Shown here: positions 22,070 through 28,116 of the stretch, one piece after another
Position numbering within the stretch: position 1 is the first letter of the stretch
How the letters are laid out: each line of letters begins with the position of its first letter
Origin: a virus
Virus record (IMG/VR): IMGVR_UViG_3300045922_000405
Span: 1-36,461 of that record
DNA: 36,461 nt
Strand: one strand, 5' to 3'
Translations under genes and position numbers: made by a program
The notes under the pieces: generated by a model
The model's input: only the letters and a program-made list of their open reading frames with translations
The model's database searches: none
What the model was told of the DNA's origin: nothing

Positions 22070-22453
22070 ATGCAAGCGGGAGATGAGCAGAAGGAACGTG
22101 TGGCCGGCGGGCGCGCGGGGAGTGAGATCCGGGCCGCGCTCGCCAACATTCTCCAGGCGCAGGCCGTCGCGGTGAAGCAACAGGCTGAGATGCGCGAGCA
22201 GCGCCGACTGGAGGCTGAGCAGACGGTGAACATCCTGCGCGAGATGTCGGCCGCCCTGCGCGCAAACACCGAGGCTGTGCGCAATCTGACGCGAGCCTAC
22301 GGCGCGGTGTGCCTGCGCCTCGACCTGTTGCTCAAGGCGCAACGGGAGGTTGGTGCGGCGCTCGACCAGGAGGCAATCCTGGCCGAGCTCGACGCCCTCG
22401 CCGCGCTGCCGGAGATCACGCTCGACGAGCGCCACGAACCGAGCCTCCGCTAA
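22070..22453 (+). CDS. Coiled-coil protein of unknown function, divergent to the late operon
   Basis: This is a 127-residue protein with GGGAAAGGGAG just upstream. Nearly the whole sequence is helical. Residues about 15-95 are rich in Ala/Gln/Glu/Arg with heptads (AVAVKQQAEMREQRRLEAEQTVNILREM), and the C-terminus is acidic. No DNA-binding motif stands out. The gene has its own promoter with an operator and ends tail to tail with the minus gene, the two stop codons sharing bases CTAA at 22450-22453. It may be a regulator or anti-factor of the switch. Function unknown. Confidence 0.7.
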   Translation: MQAGDEQKERVAGGRAGSEIRAALANILQAQAVAVKQQAEMREQRRLEAEQTVNILREMSAALRANTEAVRNLTRAYGAVCLRLDLLLKAQREVGAALDQEAILAELDALAALPEITLDERHEPSLR

Positions 22454-22959
22454 GACGATCGTTTTTCCGTGTCTACCACAATCGCCCCGGCGCGGATCTC
22501 GGCTTGGTGCCGGCCTTCGATGAGCCGCAGAATCGTGGCCGACTCGTCGCCGATCGTCAGCCACGGCATGCCGCCGGTCGGCTGCGTGACGGCCCAGCCC
22601 TCGCCTGGCAAGCAGGGCCGGATGTGCAGTTCGTCGCCCAAGCGCTGCACGTTCAGGCGAGCCGGCTCGCCCAGTTCCTGCCACAGCGCTCGCCCGATGT
22701 ACAGGCGCCCGCTGCGGTCGCTGCGCGCGGGTTCCCAGCGCACGTACCGCGCACCGGTGCCCCGAGGACGCCCGCCCGTGCGCTGGGCGGCATCCAGCTG
22801 TGCCCGGCGCAGCGTCGCGCCGTGCGTCTCGTCGGCGCCGGCCAGACGCTCCTGCTCGTCCGCCAGCTGGCGCAGCGCGGCGGCCAGCGCCCGGCGTTCC
22901 GCCGGCGAGAGCCGGCGCATCAGGAGCGGGCGGAGCAGGGTGCGGAGATCGTTAATCAC
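22450..22959 (-). CDS. Possible AbrB-type fold protein
   Basis: This is a 169-residue protein from GTG 22959, whose 8-base overlap with the upstream gene (GTGATTAA) repeats an arrangement seen elsewhere here. An ATG at 22980 is the alternative start. A helical N-terminus (RLSPAERRALAAALRQLADEQERLAG) is followed by a region with the pattern of AbrB/SpoVT domains: DRSGRLYIGRALWQELGEPARLNVQRLGDELHIRP. A second strand-rich part has AEIRAGAIVVDTEKR. A regulator is suspected but not proven. It is the last gene of a three-gene minus unit driven by the palindromic promoter at 23500. Confidence 0.6.
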   Translation of the reverse strand: MINDLRTLLRPLLMRRLSPAERRALAAALRQLADEQERLAGADETHGATLRRAQLDAAQRTGGRPRGTGARYVRWEPARSDRSGRLYIGRALWQELGEPARLNVQRLGDELHIRPCLPGEGWAVTQPTGGMPWLTIGDESATILRLIEGRHQAEIRAGAIVVDTEKRSS

Positions 22960-23179
22960 ACTGCAAAATCTTCGCGTCATACGACCGCCATGCCTGCTCA
23001 ATGGCGTTGGTGAGCAGCACGGCAGCGCGCTCTTCGGATGTGGTGCCGCTGGCGTTCGCCAGCAGCTTCAGCGTGCGCATCGACTCTTTGTCGATGTGGA
23101 TACGCAACTTCGTGCGCGGCCTCCCCCCGGTGTAGCGCCGGGGGGAGGTGTTGCCGCGGGGGTTGTGCGGGCGTGCCAT
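22952..23179 (-). CDS. Small ribbon-helix-helix-like DNA-binding protein
   Basis: This is a 75-residue protein with a TGATG overlap to the previous gene. A basic, Arg/Gly-rich N-terminus (ARPHNPRGNTSPRRYTGGRPRTK) is followed by KLRIHIDKESMRTLKLLANASGTTSEERAAVLLTNAIEQAW. The latter has a short strand then two helices, as in ribbon-helix-helix (Arc/MetJ, CopG) repressors. It may autoregulate the strong palindrome-covered promoter upstream, which is inference. Confidence 0.62.
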   Translation of the reverse strand: MARPHNPRGNTSPRRYTGGRPRTKLRIHIDKESMRTLKLLANASGTTSEERAAVLLTNAIEQAWRSYDAKILQCD

Positions 23180-23454
23180 CACCAGAACGACTCCTCCACC
23201 TGCCGGCGGTAAGACCCGTCCGGATCGTATGCACCACCGTAGGCGAACTGATTGATGAACACGGTCTCAAAGTAGTCACGTGCACCGGTGATTTTGTCCA
23301 TGCCGTGAAATGCTCCATACGAGAGCAGCGCTTCACGGAACGCCTCTGACGCGGCGCGCTCAATCTTGCGCTCGTCGCCCTCGATGTCGCGGCGATAGAT
23401 CGCCGCCATACGCCGTGCGTACTTCACACACAGTTCCTTCGCCGCACGATTCAT
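23179..23454 (-). CDS. 91-residue protein, first of the regulatory unit
   Basis: The gene starts with AAGGAG 7 bases before ATG 23454 and sits directly behind a consensus promoter. The protein is helical and charged (KYARRMAAIYRRDIEGDERKIERAASEAFREALLSYGAF), followed by a Gly/Tyr/Phe-rich end (QFAYGGAYDPDGSY). No family is recognised. The one-base stop-start overlap with the RHH-like gene implies co-translation. Confidence 0.7.
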   Translation of the reverse strand: MNRAAKELCVKYARRMAAIYRRDIEGDERKIERAASEAFREALLSYGAFHGMDKITGARDYFETVFINQFAYGGAYDPDGSYRRQVEESFW

Positions 23455-23488
23455 CGTCTTGCTCCTTTCGTGTGATTACCTGTCGCTT

Positions 23489-23522
23489 ACACTGTTCATT
23501 ATACACGAATAATGAACAGTGT
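23489..23522. promoter_or_regulatory. Palindromic operator covering the promoter
   Basis: ACACTGTTCATTAT and ATAATGAACAGTGT are perfect 14-bp inverted arms around a 6-base ACACGA spacer. The palindrome spans the -10 element and the whole spacer and touches the -35, so a bound dimer or tetramer would block polymerase. The repressor is not identified. The encoded RHH-like protein or the XRE repressor are candidates. Confidence 0.75.
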
Positions 23523-23525
23523 CAA
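23498..23525 (-). promoter_or_regulatory. Consensus sigma70 promoter for the regulatory unit
   Basis: On the minus strand TTGACA (23525-23520) and TATAAT (23503-23498) match consensus in all 12 positions with a 16-base spacer. It is the strongest promoter in this half of the window, along with the one at 28006-28034. It overlaps a long palindrome. Confidence 0.88.
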
Positions 23526-23539
23526 TACCTCAATTTCGA

Positions 23540-23573
23540 GAAACCCGCCGTGCGACCAAGCACGGCGGGTTTC
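23540..23573. terminator. Perfect 14-bp hairpin after the recombinase gene
   Basis: GAAACCCGCCGTGC pairs with GCACGGCGGGTTTC around a 6-base loop. It lies 23 bases past the recombinase stop on the minus strand and would end that transcript before the strong promoter beyond it. The trailing T content is low. Confidence 0.75.
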
Positions 23574-23596
23574 TGCCGTAGTCGGCCCGGCCTCCG

Positions 23597-24526
23597 CTAG
23601 TCGATTCCCAGCAACCGCGCAAGATCGTCTGCGTGCGGGTTTTCGGCCCGCTTGAGCGCCGCCACGTACAACCCCGTCGTGGCGGCGTTGCTATGCCCGA
23701 GCCGCGCCTGGATCTCGGAGAGCGTGGCGCCGGTCGCCTCCATCGTGTGCGCAAACGTGTGGCGCAGGGCGTGAACACGGGTTGTGCCCAAATGCTTCTG
23801 GCAGATGCGCCGGATCGCCTCGGTACCCAGCGCGCCGCCGGACGCCGCGCGCCAGATGGCCGCGTCGGCCGCCAGCGTCCGCACCTGGTCGCCGTAGGCC
23901 GCACGCAGGTAGGCTGCCAGCGTCCGCGCCAGCGCCGTCGGCAGGACGTCGCGCAACTCTTTGCCGCCCTTTGTGCGCCGCCAGATCACCGTGACCCCGT
24001 CGCCGGCGATCTGCAGATCGCCCCACCGCAGCGCTGCCAGCTCGGCAACGCGCCGCCCGGTCTGGAGCGCGACGGCGAGCAGGCAGTAATCCCGCTGGCC
24101 GGCCAGCGTGCCGCGGTCGATCGCCTGCATACGCCGGCGCACCTCGTCGCGGTCGAGCGCCTTCGAAGCGGCGAAGGCTTGCACCGTGCGCCGGCGCACG
24201 CGATCAATCGGGTTGACCGTGGCTGCGCCCTGGCGCAACGTATAGCGGTAGAAGGAGCTGAGGATGGCCAAGCGCTGGTTAAACGTCGCCGGCGCCGGGT
24301 TGCCGCGCCCGGCGTGCCCCTGGGCGGCGAGCGCAACCAGGTCGGGCGGGCTGAAGAGATCGTGGCCGACGGCGAGCAGGTGCGCGCGGAACGCGCCAAG
24401 GCCGTCGCGGTAGGCGCGCTCGGTGCGAGCGCTGCCGCTCTGGCCGCGCGCTTCGTCGAGCCAGGCGTGGATAAGGAGATCAACGGGCGGCGCCGGCGGG
24501 GGTGGCGCAAGGGGGTCGGTAGACAT
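23597..24526 (-). CDS. Tyrosine recombinase 1 (Xer-like)
   Basis: This is a 309-residue protein. The SAM-like N-terminal domain covers about 15-115 and ends in the typical NPIDRVRRR hinge. The catalytic residues are visible: Arg in LQTGRRVAEL (about 158), Lys in RRTKGGKE (186), HxxR in VHALRHTF (252/255), the second His in RLGHSN (278) and the nucleophile Tyr in TTGLYV (287). The short length and lack of an arm-binding domain fit Xer-type enzymes or simple integrases. Twenty bases before its start lies an 11-6-11 inverted site. It could be the phage integrase or a dimer resolvase. Confidence 0.92.
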   Translation of the reverse strand: MSTDPLAPPPPAPPVDLLIHAWLDEARGQSGSARTERAYRDGLGAFRAHLLAVGHDLFSPPDLVALAAQGHAGRGNPAPATFNQRLAILSSFYRYTLRQGAATVNPIDRVRRRTVQAFAASKALDRDEVRRRMQAIDRGTLAGQRDYCLLAVALQTGRRVAELAALRWGDLQIAGDGVTVIWRRTKGGKELRDVLPTALARTLAAYLRAAYGDQVRTLAADAAIWRAASGGALGTEAIRRICQKHLGTTRVHALRHTFAHTMEATGATLSEIQARLGHSNAATTGLYVAALKRAENPHADDLARLLGID

Positions 24527-24545
24527 GCGGAGGTCTCGCAGGGGT

Positions 24546-24573
24546 AGGTGATCTAATGGCGGTTAGATCACCT
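24546..24573. other. dif-like recombination core candidate (11-6-11)
   Basis: AGGTGATCTAA - TGGCGG - TTAGATCACCT is a perfect inverted repeat with 11-bp arms and a 6-bp centre, the exact geometry of Xer dif sites. It also has the TAA / TTA inner edges dif arms show. It lies in the leader of the adjacent tyrosine recombinase. Alternatively it is an operator controlling that gene. Confidence 0.5.
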
Positions 24574-24666
24574 GCAGTCTACCATTCAACACCCCAGCCA
24601 TCCCCCGCGTCGGTACCGCTGCCACCGCGCCGACCGGGTCAGCAGCACGTGTACCGATCGGCCTAG

Positions 24667-24883
24667 CGATCGCCCTGATCGCCTGGTGATCGGCATGCCC
24701 CGATCGCTGGTTTCCGGCATTCTCGTGCGTGAAAGGCGCGGAGGTGATCGCCTGATCGGCATGATCGCCTGGTTTACGACCTAGTAAAGCTGCCGATCAT
24801 GGCGATCAGGCGATCAGGTTGAATGTATGCGGCGTTGCAATGCGGAAGAAGGCCGATCGCCTCAGGCGATCACCAGGCGATCA
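24667..24883. repeat. Iteron-like mirror array of TGATCGCCTG
   Basis: Six exact decamers occur. Three are forward (24676, 24745, 24762, TGATCGCCTG) and three reverse (24807, 24863, 24874, CAGGCGATCA), with near copies at 24667 and 24798. A small palindrome TTTAC-N6-GTAAA (24773-24788) sits at the centre, and distances to either side are nearly mirror images. The region 24574-24889 holds no gene and carries 15 GATC tetramers. A replication origin, centromere-like partition site or accessory site for the recombinase is likely. Confidence 0.7.
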
Positions 24884-24889
24884 CCCCGA

Positions 24890-25051
24890 TCAGAACGGAA
24901 CCTCATCGTCGTCGGGCGGCCATCGAACCTCCTGTCTGGTGTGGCCATTGGCCACACGGCTATTCGGCGAGCTTGGCATCAGCCACCCGGCACCGAAGGC
25001 GTTGACCTCGTCGCCCGCGATCGGTCGCGGCGCGCTGCCGTTCCACGTCAC
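24890..25051 (-). CDS. 53-residue protein with an SSB-like acidic tail
   Basis: The GTG start at 25051 has GGAG 6 bases upstream. The peptide has a short beta-like part (VTWNGSAPRPIAGDEVNAFGAGWLMPSS) and ends PPDDDEVPF, very close to the conserved D-D-D-I-P-F tip by which single-stranded DNA-binding proteins recruit partners. It has no OB fold. A stand-alone tail could bind host SSB partners. It is coupled (GTGA) to a 19-codon frame upstream, so it might also be the remainder of a split gene. One 15-mer copy (24943) lies inside. Confidence 0.5.
   Translation of the reverse strand: MTWNGSAPRPIAGDEVNAFGAGWLMPSSPNSRVANGHTRQEVRWPPDDDEVPF
24943..24957 (+). repeat. Copy 3 of GGCCATTGGCCACAC
   Basis: This is an exact copy, extended here to GTGTGGCCATTGGCCACAC. 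It lies inside the SSB-tailed micro-gene, read from the opposite strand. Confidence 0.9.
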
Positions 25052-25107
25052 CGTCGGCTCCGGGAGATCGTGCCGAGCACGATGCCTTCCTGCTGTTCCT
25101 GAGCCAT
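25048..25107 (-). CDS. 19-codon leader frame ahead of the SSB-tailed gene
   Basis: AGGAG lies 9 bases before ATG 25107, a good ribosome site for so short a frame. The peptide begins MAQEQQEGIVLGTISRS and stops at TGA 25050-25048, overlapping the next GTG. Either it is a leader peptide coupling translation, or the start of a once longer protein broken by a one-base shift. Confidence 0.4.
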   Translation of the reverse strand: MAQEQQEGIVLGTISRSRR

Positions 25108-25138
25108 ATTCATTCTCCTCTTGTCTGCTTGTACTGTC

Positions 25139-25220
25139 GGCCGTCAGGGCAGAGCGCGCCCGCCGCCCGGTGCGTCGCGGGCCGGAGGCACATCCACAGG
25201 CCCGCCCTGCCTTGACGGCC
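25139..25220. other. Long hairpin in an intergenic gap
   Basis: GGCCGTCAGGGCAG (25139-25152) pairs with CTGCCTTGACGGCC (25207-25220) with a single mismatch, enclosing about 54 bases that also contain GC-rich pairing. It lies between the 25231 gene and the leader frame and may be a processing signal or small RNA. Confidence 0.5.
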
Positions 25221-25230
25221 GCTGTCGTCG

Positions 25231-25674
25231 TTACATCCGCTGCCAGAAGATTCGCCCGGCGTGCACAACTCCGCGCAACTGTGGGAGTCGCTCACCGATG
25301 AACCAGATGCCGATCGTCATCGCGTGACTATCCGCGATGATCGACTCGATCGCCGGGTTCAGGTCAACAAACAGCGCGCCAGTGCTGCGGTGATCGAGCG
25401 GGCCGACCTGCCACTGATAGATCGTGATCGACCCGACGGCGATCTGCGGCCCGGTCTCGGTCACCAGCCGCTCGACCGTCACATCGGCGACGCGCGCGCC
25501 GTGGCGAATGCGCCACACGCCGCCGAACTCGTGTGAGCCGCTCAGCAGCTCTTCGTTCCAGTTCCCGCCCCGCGACCAGCGCGGATCACGTTCCAACGTT
25601 GCGCGAATCGCCGTGCGGCGTTGCAGGACGAGCGGCGTATGCCGGTTCGAGGCGGACGTGGGGGTGCGATTCAT
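25231..25674 (-). CDS. 147-residue protein of unknown function
   Basis: The gene starts with AAGGAG 7 bases before ATG 25674. The protein has a basic N-terminus and a beta-rich body (WRIRHGARVADVTVERLVTETGPQIAVGSITIYQWQVGPLDH, then DLNPAIESIIADSHAMTIGIWFIGERL). It ends with GRIFWQRM. No family is recognised. It belongs to the minus-strand early operon that starts at 27950. Confidence 0.72.
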   Translation of the reverse strand: MNRTPTSASNRHTPLVLQRRTAIRATLERDPRWSRGGNWNEELLSGSHEFGGVWRIRHGARVADVTVERLVTETGPQIAVGSITIYQWQVGPLDHRSTGALFVDLNPAIESIIADSHAMTIGIWFIGERLPQLRGVVHAGRIFWQRM

Positions 25675-25722
25675 CGAAACACTCCTTTGTACATAGGGGG
25701 TCAGTTCACCGACAGCGAACGT

Positions 25723-26115
25723 CTAGTAATACTCCGGATCGCGCACATCGCCGGCGTCCACGGCCTCGGCGATGATGACCGCATCATCGCGGTCGTCGTA
25801 GGGTCGGCACTGTGCGAGCGCGGCGGCGATCATGGCGTCCATCTCGAGAATCGCCTCGCGAATTGCGTCCGCCTCGCTCGCGCGCGTCGCCAGGACGCGC
25901 CGCGTCTCCAGTTGCCAACTGCTCCCGCTGCGCTGCGCTTCAATCCGCAGATCGATGACCGAAACGCGATGGCGCGCATCGTAGTAGGCGCTGCCAATGG
26001 CATGAATGCCGCGAATGACGCGATTAACAATGAGGTCGCTATCGAACGGGCTTCGGTGCACCTGGGTGAAATGATCGTCGCCGACGTGGCGCTCTTCGTG
26101 AAAGATTCGTCGCAT
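25723..26115 (-). CDS. 130-residue protein of unknown function
   Basis: The ATG at 26115 has GGAGC about 8 bases upstream. The N-terminus reads MRRIFHEERHVGDDHFTQVHRSP. Then come YYDARHRVSVIDLRIEAQRSGSSWQLETRRVLATRASEADAIREAILEMDAMIAAALA, beta strands followed by a long helix, and an acidic C-terminus with DDRDDAVIIAEAVDAGDVRD. No family is recognised. It is one of several single-domain early proteins, possibly DNA-metabolism accessories. Confidence 0.7.
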   Translation of the reverse strand: MRRIFHEERHVGDDHFTQVHRSPFDSDLIVNRVIRGIHAIGSAYYDARHRVSVIDLRIEAQRSGSSWQLETRRVLATRASEADAIREAILEMDAMIAAALAQCRPYDDRDDAVIIAEAVDAGDVRDPEYY

Positions 26116-26138
26116 GGGTGTTGCTCCGTGAAGGGTTA

Positions 26139-26159
26139 GGGCCGGCCCAGCGCCGGCCC
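26139..26159. other. Intergenic hairpin
   Basis: GGGCCGGC pairs with GCCGGCCC around a 5-base loop in the gap between two minus-strand genes. It has no T-run and is one of a series of such structures in this operon. Confidence 0.5.
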
Positions 26160-26176
26160 GGCTGCTGCTGTGGTCG

Positions 26177-26653
26177 TCACGCGGTCTTCTTCGCTGCGGC
26201 CAGCGCCCTGGCTGCGGCGCGCCATTCCGCCAGCGTGGCGCTTTCGCTGATCGTCAGTCCAGCCTGGCGAGCCGTCGCCAGATCCTTCACGCCGTACTTC
26301 GCCGCCCACTGAAAGAAGCGCTCGGCGGCGAACGGCGCAAGCTCCGCCTCGGTCAGCCCGTAGCGGCAATCGAACTTGCCGTCGGCGCCGGTGTGCTGAC
26401 AGAGGTACTTGCCGATCTTGTCGCGGAACTTCAGCGGGGAGCCGTGATCCGGGCAGCACGGGCCACCCTGGGCATCCCAGGCGGGCGGCGTGATGCGGCG
26501 CTGAAAGCCGCCGGGCTTGCCCTGCCAGACCTTGCGCGGCTCTGCACCGGCGGCGCGGGCCTGCTTCACGGCGGCGAGCACCTGCTCGATTGGTGTAGAG
26601 GTGTCCCACGAAACGTTGTAGCCGCCGATGGTGAGTTCAATGATGGTTGCCAT
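26177..26653 (-). CDS. Zinc-finger-like protein of the early operon
   Basis: This is a 158-residue protein from ATG 26653 (AGGAG about 12 bases upstream). The longer open frame reads low-complexity Arg/Pro/Ser ahead of it and is not used. The N-terminus IIELTIGGYNVSWDTSTPIEQVLAAVKQARAAG is alpha/beta. Residues about 65-100 contain CCPDHGSPLKFRDKIGKYLC, then HTGADGKFDC, a Cys/His arrangement typical of small zinc ribbons. A helical C-terminus follows. Its phage-plasmid relatives, if any, are not recognised. A nucleic-acid-binding role is inferred. Confidence 0.68.
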   Translation of the reverse strand: MATIIELTIGGYNVSWDTSTPIEQVLAAVKQARAAGAEPRKVWQGKPGGFQRRITPPAWDAQGGPCCPDHGSPLKFRDKIGKYLCQHTGADGKFDCRYGLTEAELAPFAAERFFQWAAKYGVKDLATARQAGLTISESATLAEWRAAARALAAAKKTA

Positions 26654-26771
26654 GATGCGTCGTACTCCTGATGCTGTGCTCGTTATGGAGGACTTGGGCG
26701 CGGCGTCCCCGCGCCCGGATCGTCTGGTTCGGTTGGGTCTGGTAGGCCTTCTGGGTCTGCTGGTGCTCCAT
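26637..26771 (-). CDS. Doubtful 44-residue frame in the gap 26654-26896
   Basis: A frame from ATG 26771 (MEHQQTQKAYQTQPNQTIRA at the start) overlaps the start of the zinc-finger-like gene. The Gln/Asn-rich beginning looks unlike a random GC-rich frame, but no ribosome site is visible and the end (HHGNHH) looks incidental. Otherwise the gap holds only the near-palindrome GGATCGC-GGCG-GCGATCC at 26787. Confidence 0.2.
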   Translation of the reverse strand: MEHQQTQKAYQTQPNQTIRARGRRAQVLHNEHSIRSTTHHGNHH

Positions 26772-26896
26772 CGGGTGTCAGGACGGGGATCGCGGCGGCG
26801 ATCCTGGCTCAGCCTATGCAGGGGCATTGTTGCCGCTTGACCGCATCGGGGCGGGGTGTGTCCTGGCCCGCGCTCCCTGGCTCGTGCCGGGACTGA

Positions 26897-27157
26897 TCAC
26901 GGCTGTGCAAGGTAGACGCTCTGCGCCCGCTCGGCGTCAATGTAGCCGAGTTGCACCCAGGCGCGCAGAATGTCAACCAGCGGGCGGCGACCGGCGGCGG
27001 CGAGCACGCTGGCCTGGGCCTTCACACCAATCAGGTCGAGCTGTGCCAGGTACGCGGCCTTGCCGGTGTAGTCGAGCGTCTCCCACTCCTGCGGCGTGGC
27101 GACAACCAGGCCCGTGAGGGCGACGGTGGACTGTGGCGTTCGGGTCGTGGTGTCCAT
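26897..27157 (-). CDS. 86-residue protein of unknown function
   Basis: The ATG at 27157 is preceded by AAGGAGAG at proper distance, so the long upstream frame is rejected. The sequence is TVALTGLVVATPQEWETLDYTGKAAYLAQLDLIGVKAQASVLAAAGRR, then PLVDILRAWVQLGYIDAERAQSVYL, mostly helical. It is preceded by two GC-rich hairpins. Function unknown. Confidence 0.7.
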   Translation of the reverse strand: MDTTTRTPQSTVALTGLVVATPQEWETLDYTGKAAYLAQLDLIGVKAQASVLAAAGRRPLVDILRAWVQLGYIDAERAQSVYLAQP

Positions 27158-27175
27158 CGGGTATACTCTCCTTGT

Positions 27176-27243
27176 CAGCCCGGCGGCGCGGCTTCCAATC
27201 GTCACCGCCGGGCTGGGTTGGGGCTCAGGACACTCCTGAGCCC
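27176..27243. other. Two consecutive intergenic hairpins
   Basis: CAGCCCGGCGG pairs with CCGCCGGGCTG (27176-27215, 18-base loop). Immediately after, GGGCTCAGGA pairs with TCCTGAGCCC (27221-27243, 3-base loop). Both lie between the SWIM-type gene and the 86-residue gene and could limit read-through. Confidence 0.55.
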
Positions 27244-27248
27244 TTCGC

Positions 27249-27950
27249 TTATGCCGTCTGCGCACACGTGTGCGCGCAAACACCCTCTTCCGCTCGTACG
27301 TACCCGCAGCGGAGTTGCATATGCCAGCAGTTCCGCCCGTGCGTCCCGGCCTCACACGGGCAGGTGATCGTGCCGACGGCGTACACGCGCCGATCGCTGG
27401 CGCTCTGCACCAGCAGGTCGTCACCGATCCAGCGGTAGACCTGCTCCCCGCCGACGGCGTAGAACGCGGCCTTGTCGGCGGCGCGGGCGGCGCTGCGAAG
27501 ATCCTTCGCGGCTTCGGTGTTGCCCTGCGCTTCCAGGGCGTCCGCCGTCTCACGGTACTCCGTCGCCATCGCCCGGCACGCGCCGGCCACCTGCTCCGGC
27601 GTGGGGGCAGCGGTCTCTGCCGCCGCCTTCGCCGCCAGCTTGCGCTCCCAGACGTCGAGGATCGCGCCCCAGCGGATCTCGCGGCCGTTGCTTTCCAGCC
27701 ATACCGCGTACTCAATCGCCATGTTCACCCGCTGCTGCTCCGTCATTGCCGCCAGTGCCGCCCAGGCCGCCGCCGGATTGCTGCCGAACAGGCCGGCGAG
27801 TTCCGCCGGCGCGATGGGGGCGATGCCGACCGCGACCCGCACGCTCAGCGCGTGCTCCCGCTCGGCGGCGGCGGCCTGCACCTGCGCGGCCCGGCTCTCG
27901 TTCTCCAGCTCGGCGGCGATGCGGTTGAGGCGGTAGCGGCGTGTGTTCAT
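27249..27950 (-). CDS. SWIM zinc-finger protein, first gene of the early minus operon
   Basis: This is a 233-residue protein from ATG 27950 with GGAGG about 7 bases before. The N-terminal part is basic and helical (RRYRLNRIAAELENESRAAQVQAAAAERE). A helical domain follows. Near the C-terminus, around residues 195-220, is CPCEAGTHGRNCWHMQLRCGY, a Cys-X-Cys...Cys-X-His SWIM-type zinc finger associated with DNA or protein binding. It follows a fully consensus promoter with an operator, so it should be strongly and conditionally expressed. Its role may be in early replication or takeover. Confidence 0.78.
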   Translation of the reverse strand: MNTRRYRLNRIAAELENESRAAQVQAAAAEREHALSVRVAVGIAPIAPAELAGLFGSNPAAAWAALAAMTEQQRVNMAIEYAVWLESNGREIRWGAILDVWERKLAAKAAAETAAPTPEQVAGACRAMATEYRETADALEAQGNTEAAKDLRSAARAADKAAFYAVGGEQVYRWIGDDLLVQSASDRRVYAVGTITCPCEAGTHGRNCWHMQLRCGYVRAEEGVCAHTCAQTA

Positions 27951-27990
27951 CGTGGGCCTCCGTTCGTGGTTACTGCTGAGCATCACTGCG

Positions 27991-28006
27991 TTACTCTCAA
28001 GAGTAA
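27991..28006. promoter_or_regulatory. Operator, left copy (TTAC-N8-GTAA)
   Basis: TTACTCT-CA-AGAGTAA is a perfect palindrome at the -10 end of the minus promoter. It shares TTAC-N8-GTAA with 28072-28087. The repressor is probably the XRE protein at 28117. Confidence 0.65.
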
Positions 28007-28034
28007 TTATAGCATGTGATAACTGTAATGTCAA
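28006..28034 (-). promoter_or_regulatory. Consensus promoter for the early minus operon
   Basis: TTGACA (28034-28029) and TATAAT (28011-28006) are fully consensus with a 17-base spacer. The transcript would begin inside or next to the operator at 27991-28006. Confidence 0.9.
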
Positions 28035-28056
28035 TAGGCAACAACCAAGCCGATGC

Positions 28057-28085
28057 TTGACAGTATTTCGGTTACGTGCTATGGT
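28057..28085 (+). promoter_or_regulatory. Promoter for the XRE repressor
   Basis: TTGACA (28057-28062), 17 bases, TATGGT (28080-28085). It overlaps an operator copy, as expected for an autoregulated repressor. Confidence 0.75.
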
Positions 28086-28087
28086 AA
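28072..28087. promoter_or_regulatory. Operator, right copy (TTAC-N8-GTAA)
   Basis: TTACGTGCTATGGTAA shares its outer bases and 16-bp length with the left operator and covers the -10 element of the repressor promoter. Confidence 0.45.
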
Positions 28088-28116
28088 TTCGCGCGAGCAG
28101 TCAGGAGGCAGGAATT

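Noticed and set aside
24819-25301. 160-codon plus-strand frame through the iteron edge
   Set aside because: It has no ribosome site and an odd composition, and it runs over the minus-strand SSB-tailed gene and a long hairpin.
26897-27715. 272-codon version of the 86-residue gene
   Set aside because: The upstream 186 codons are Arg/Ala/Pro-rich and overlap the SWIM gene. The good AAGGAG is at the internal ATG 27157.
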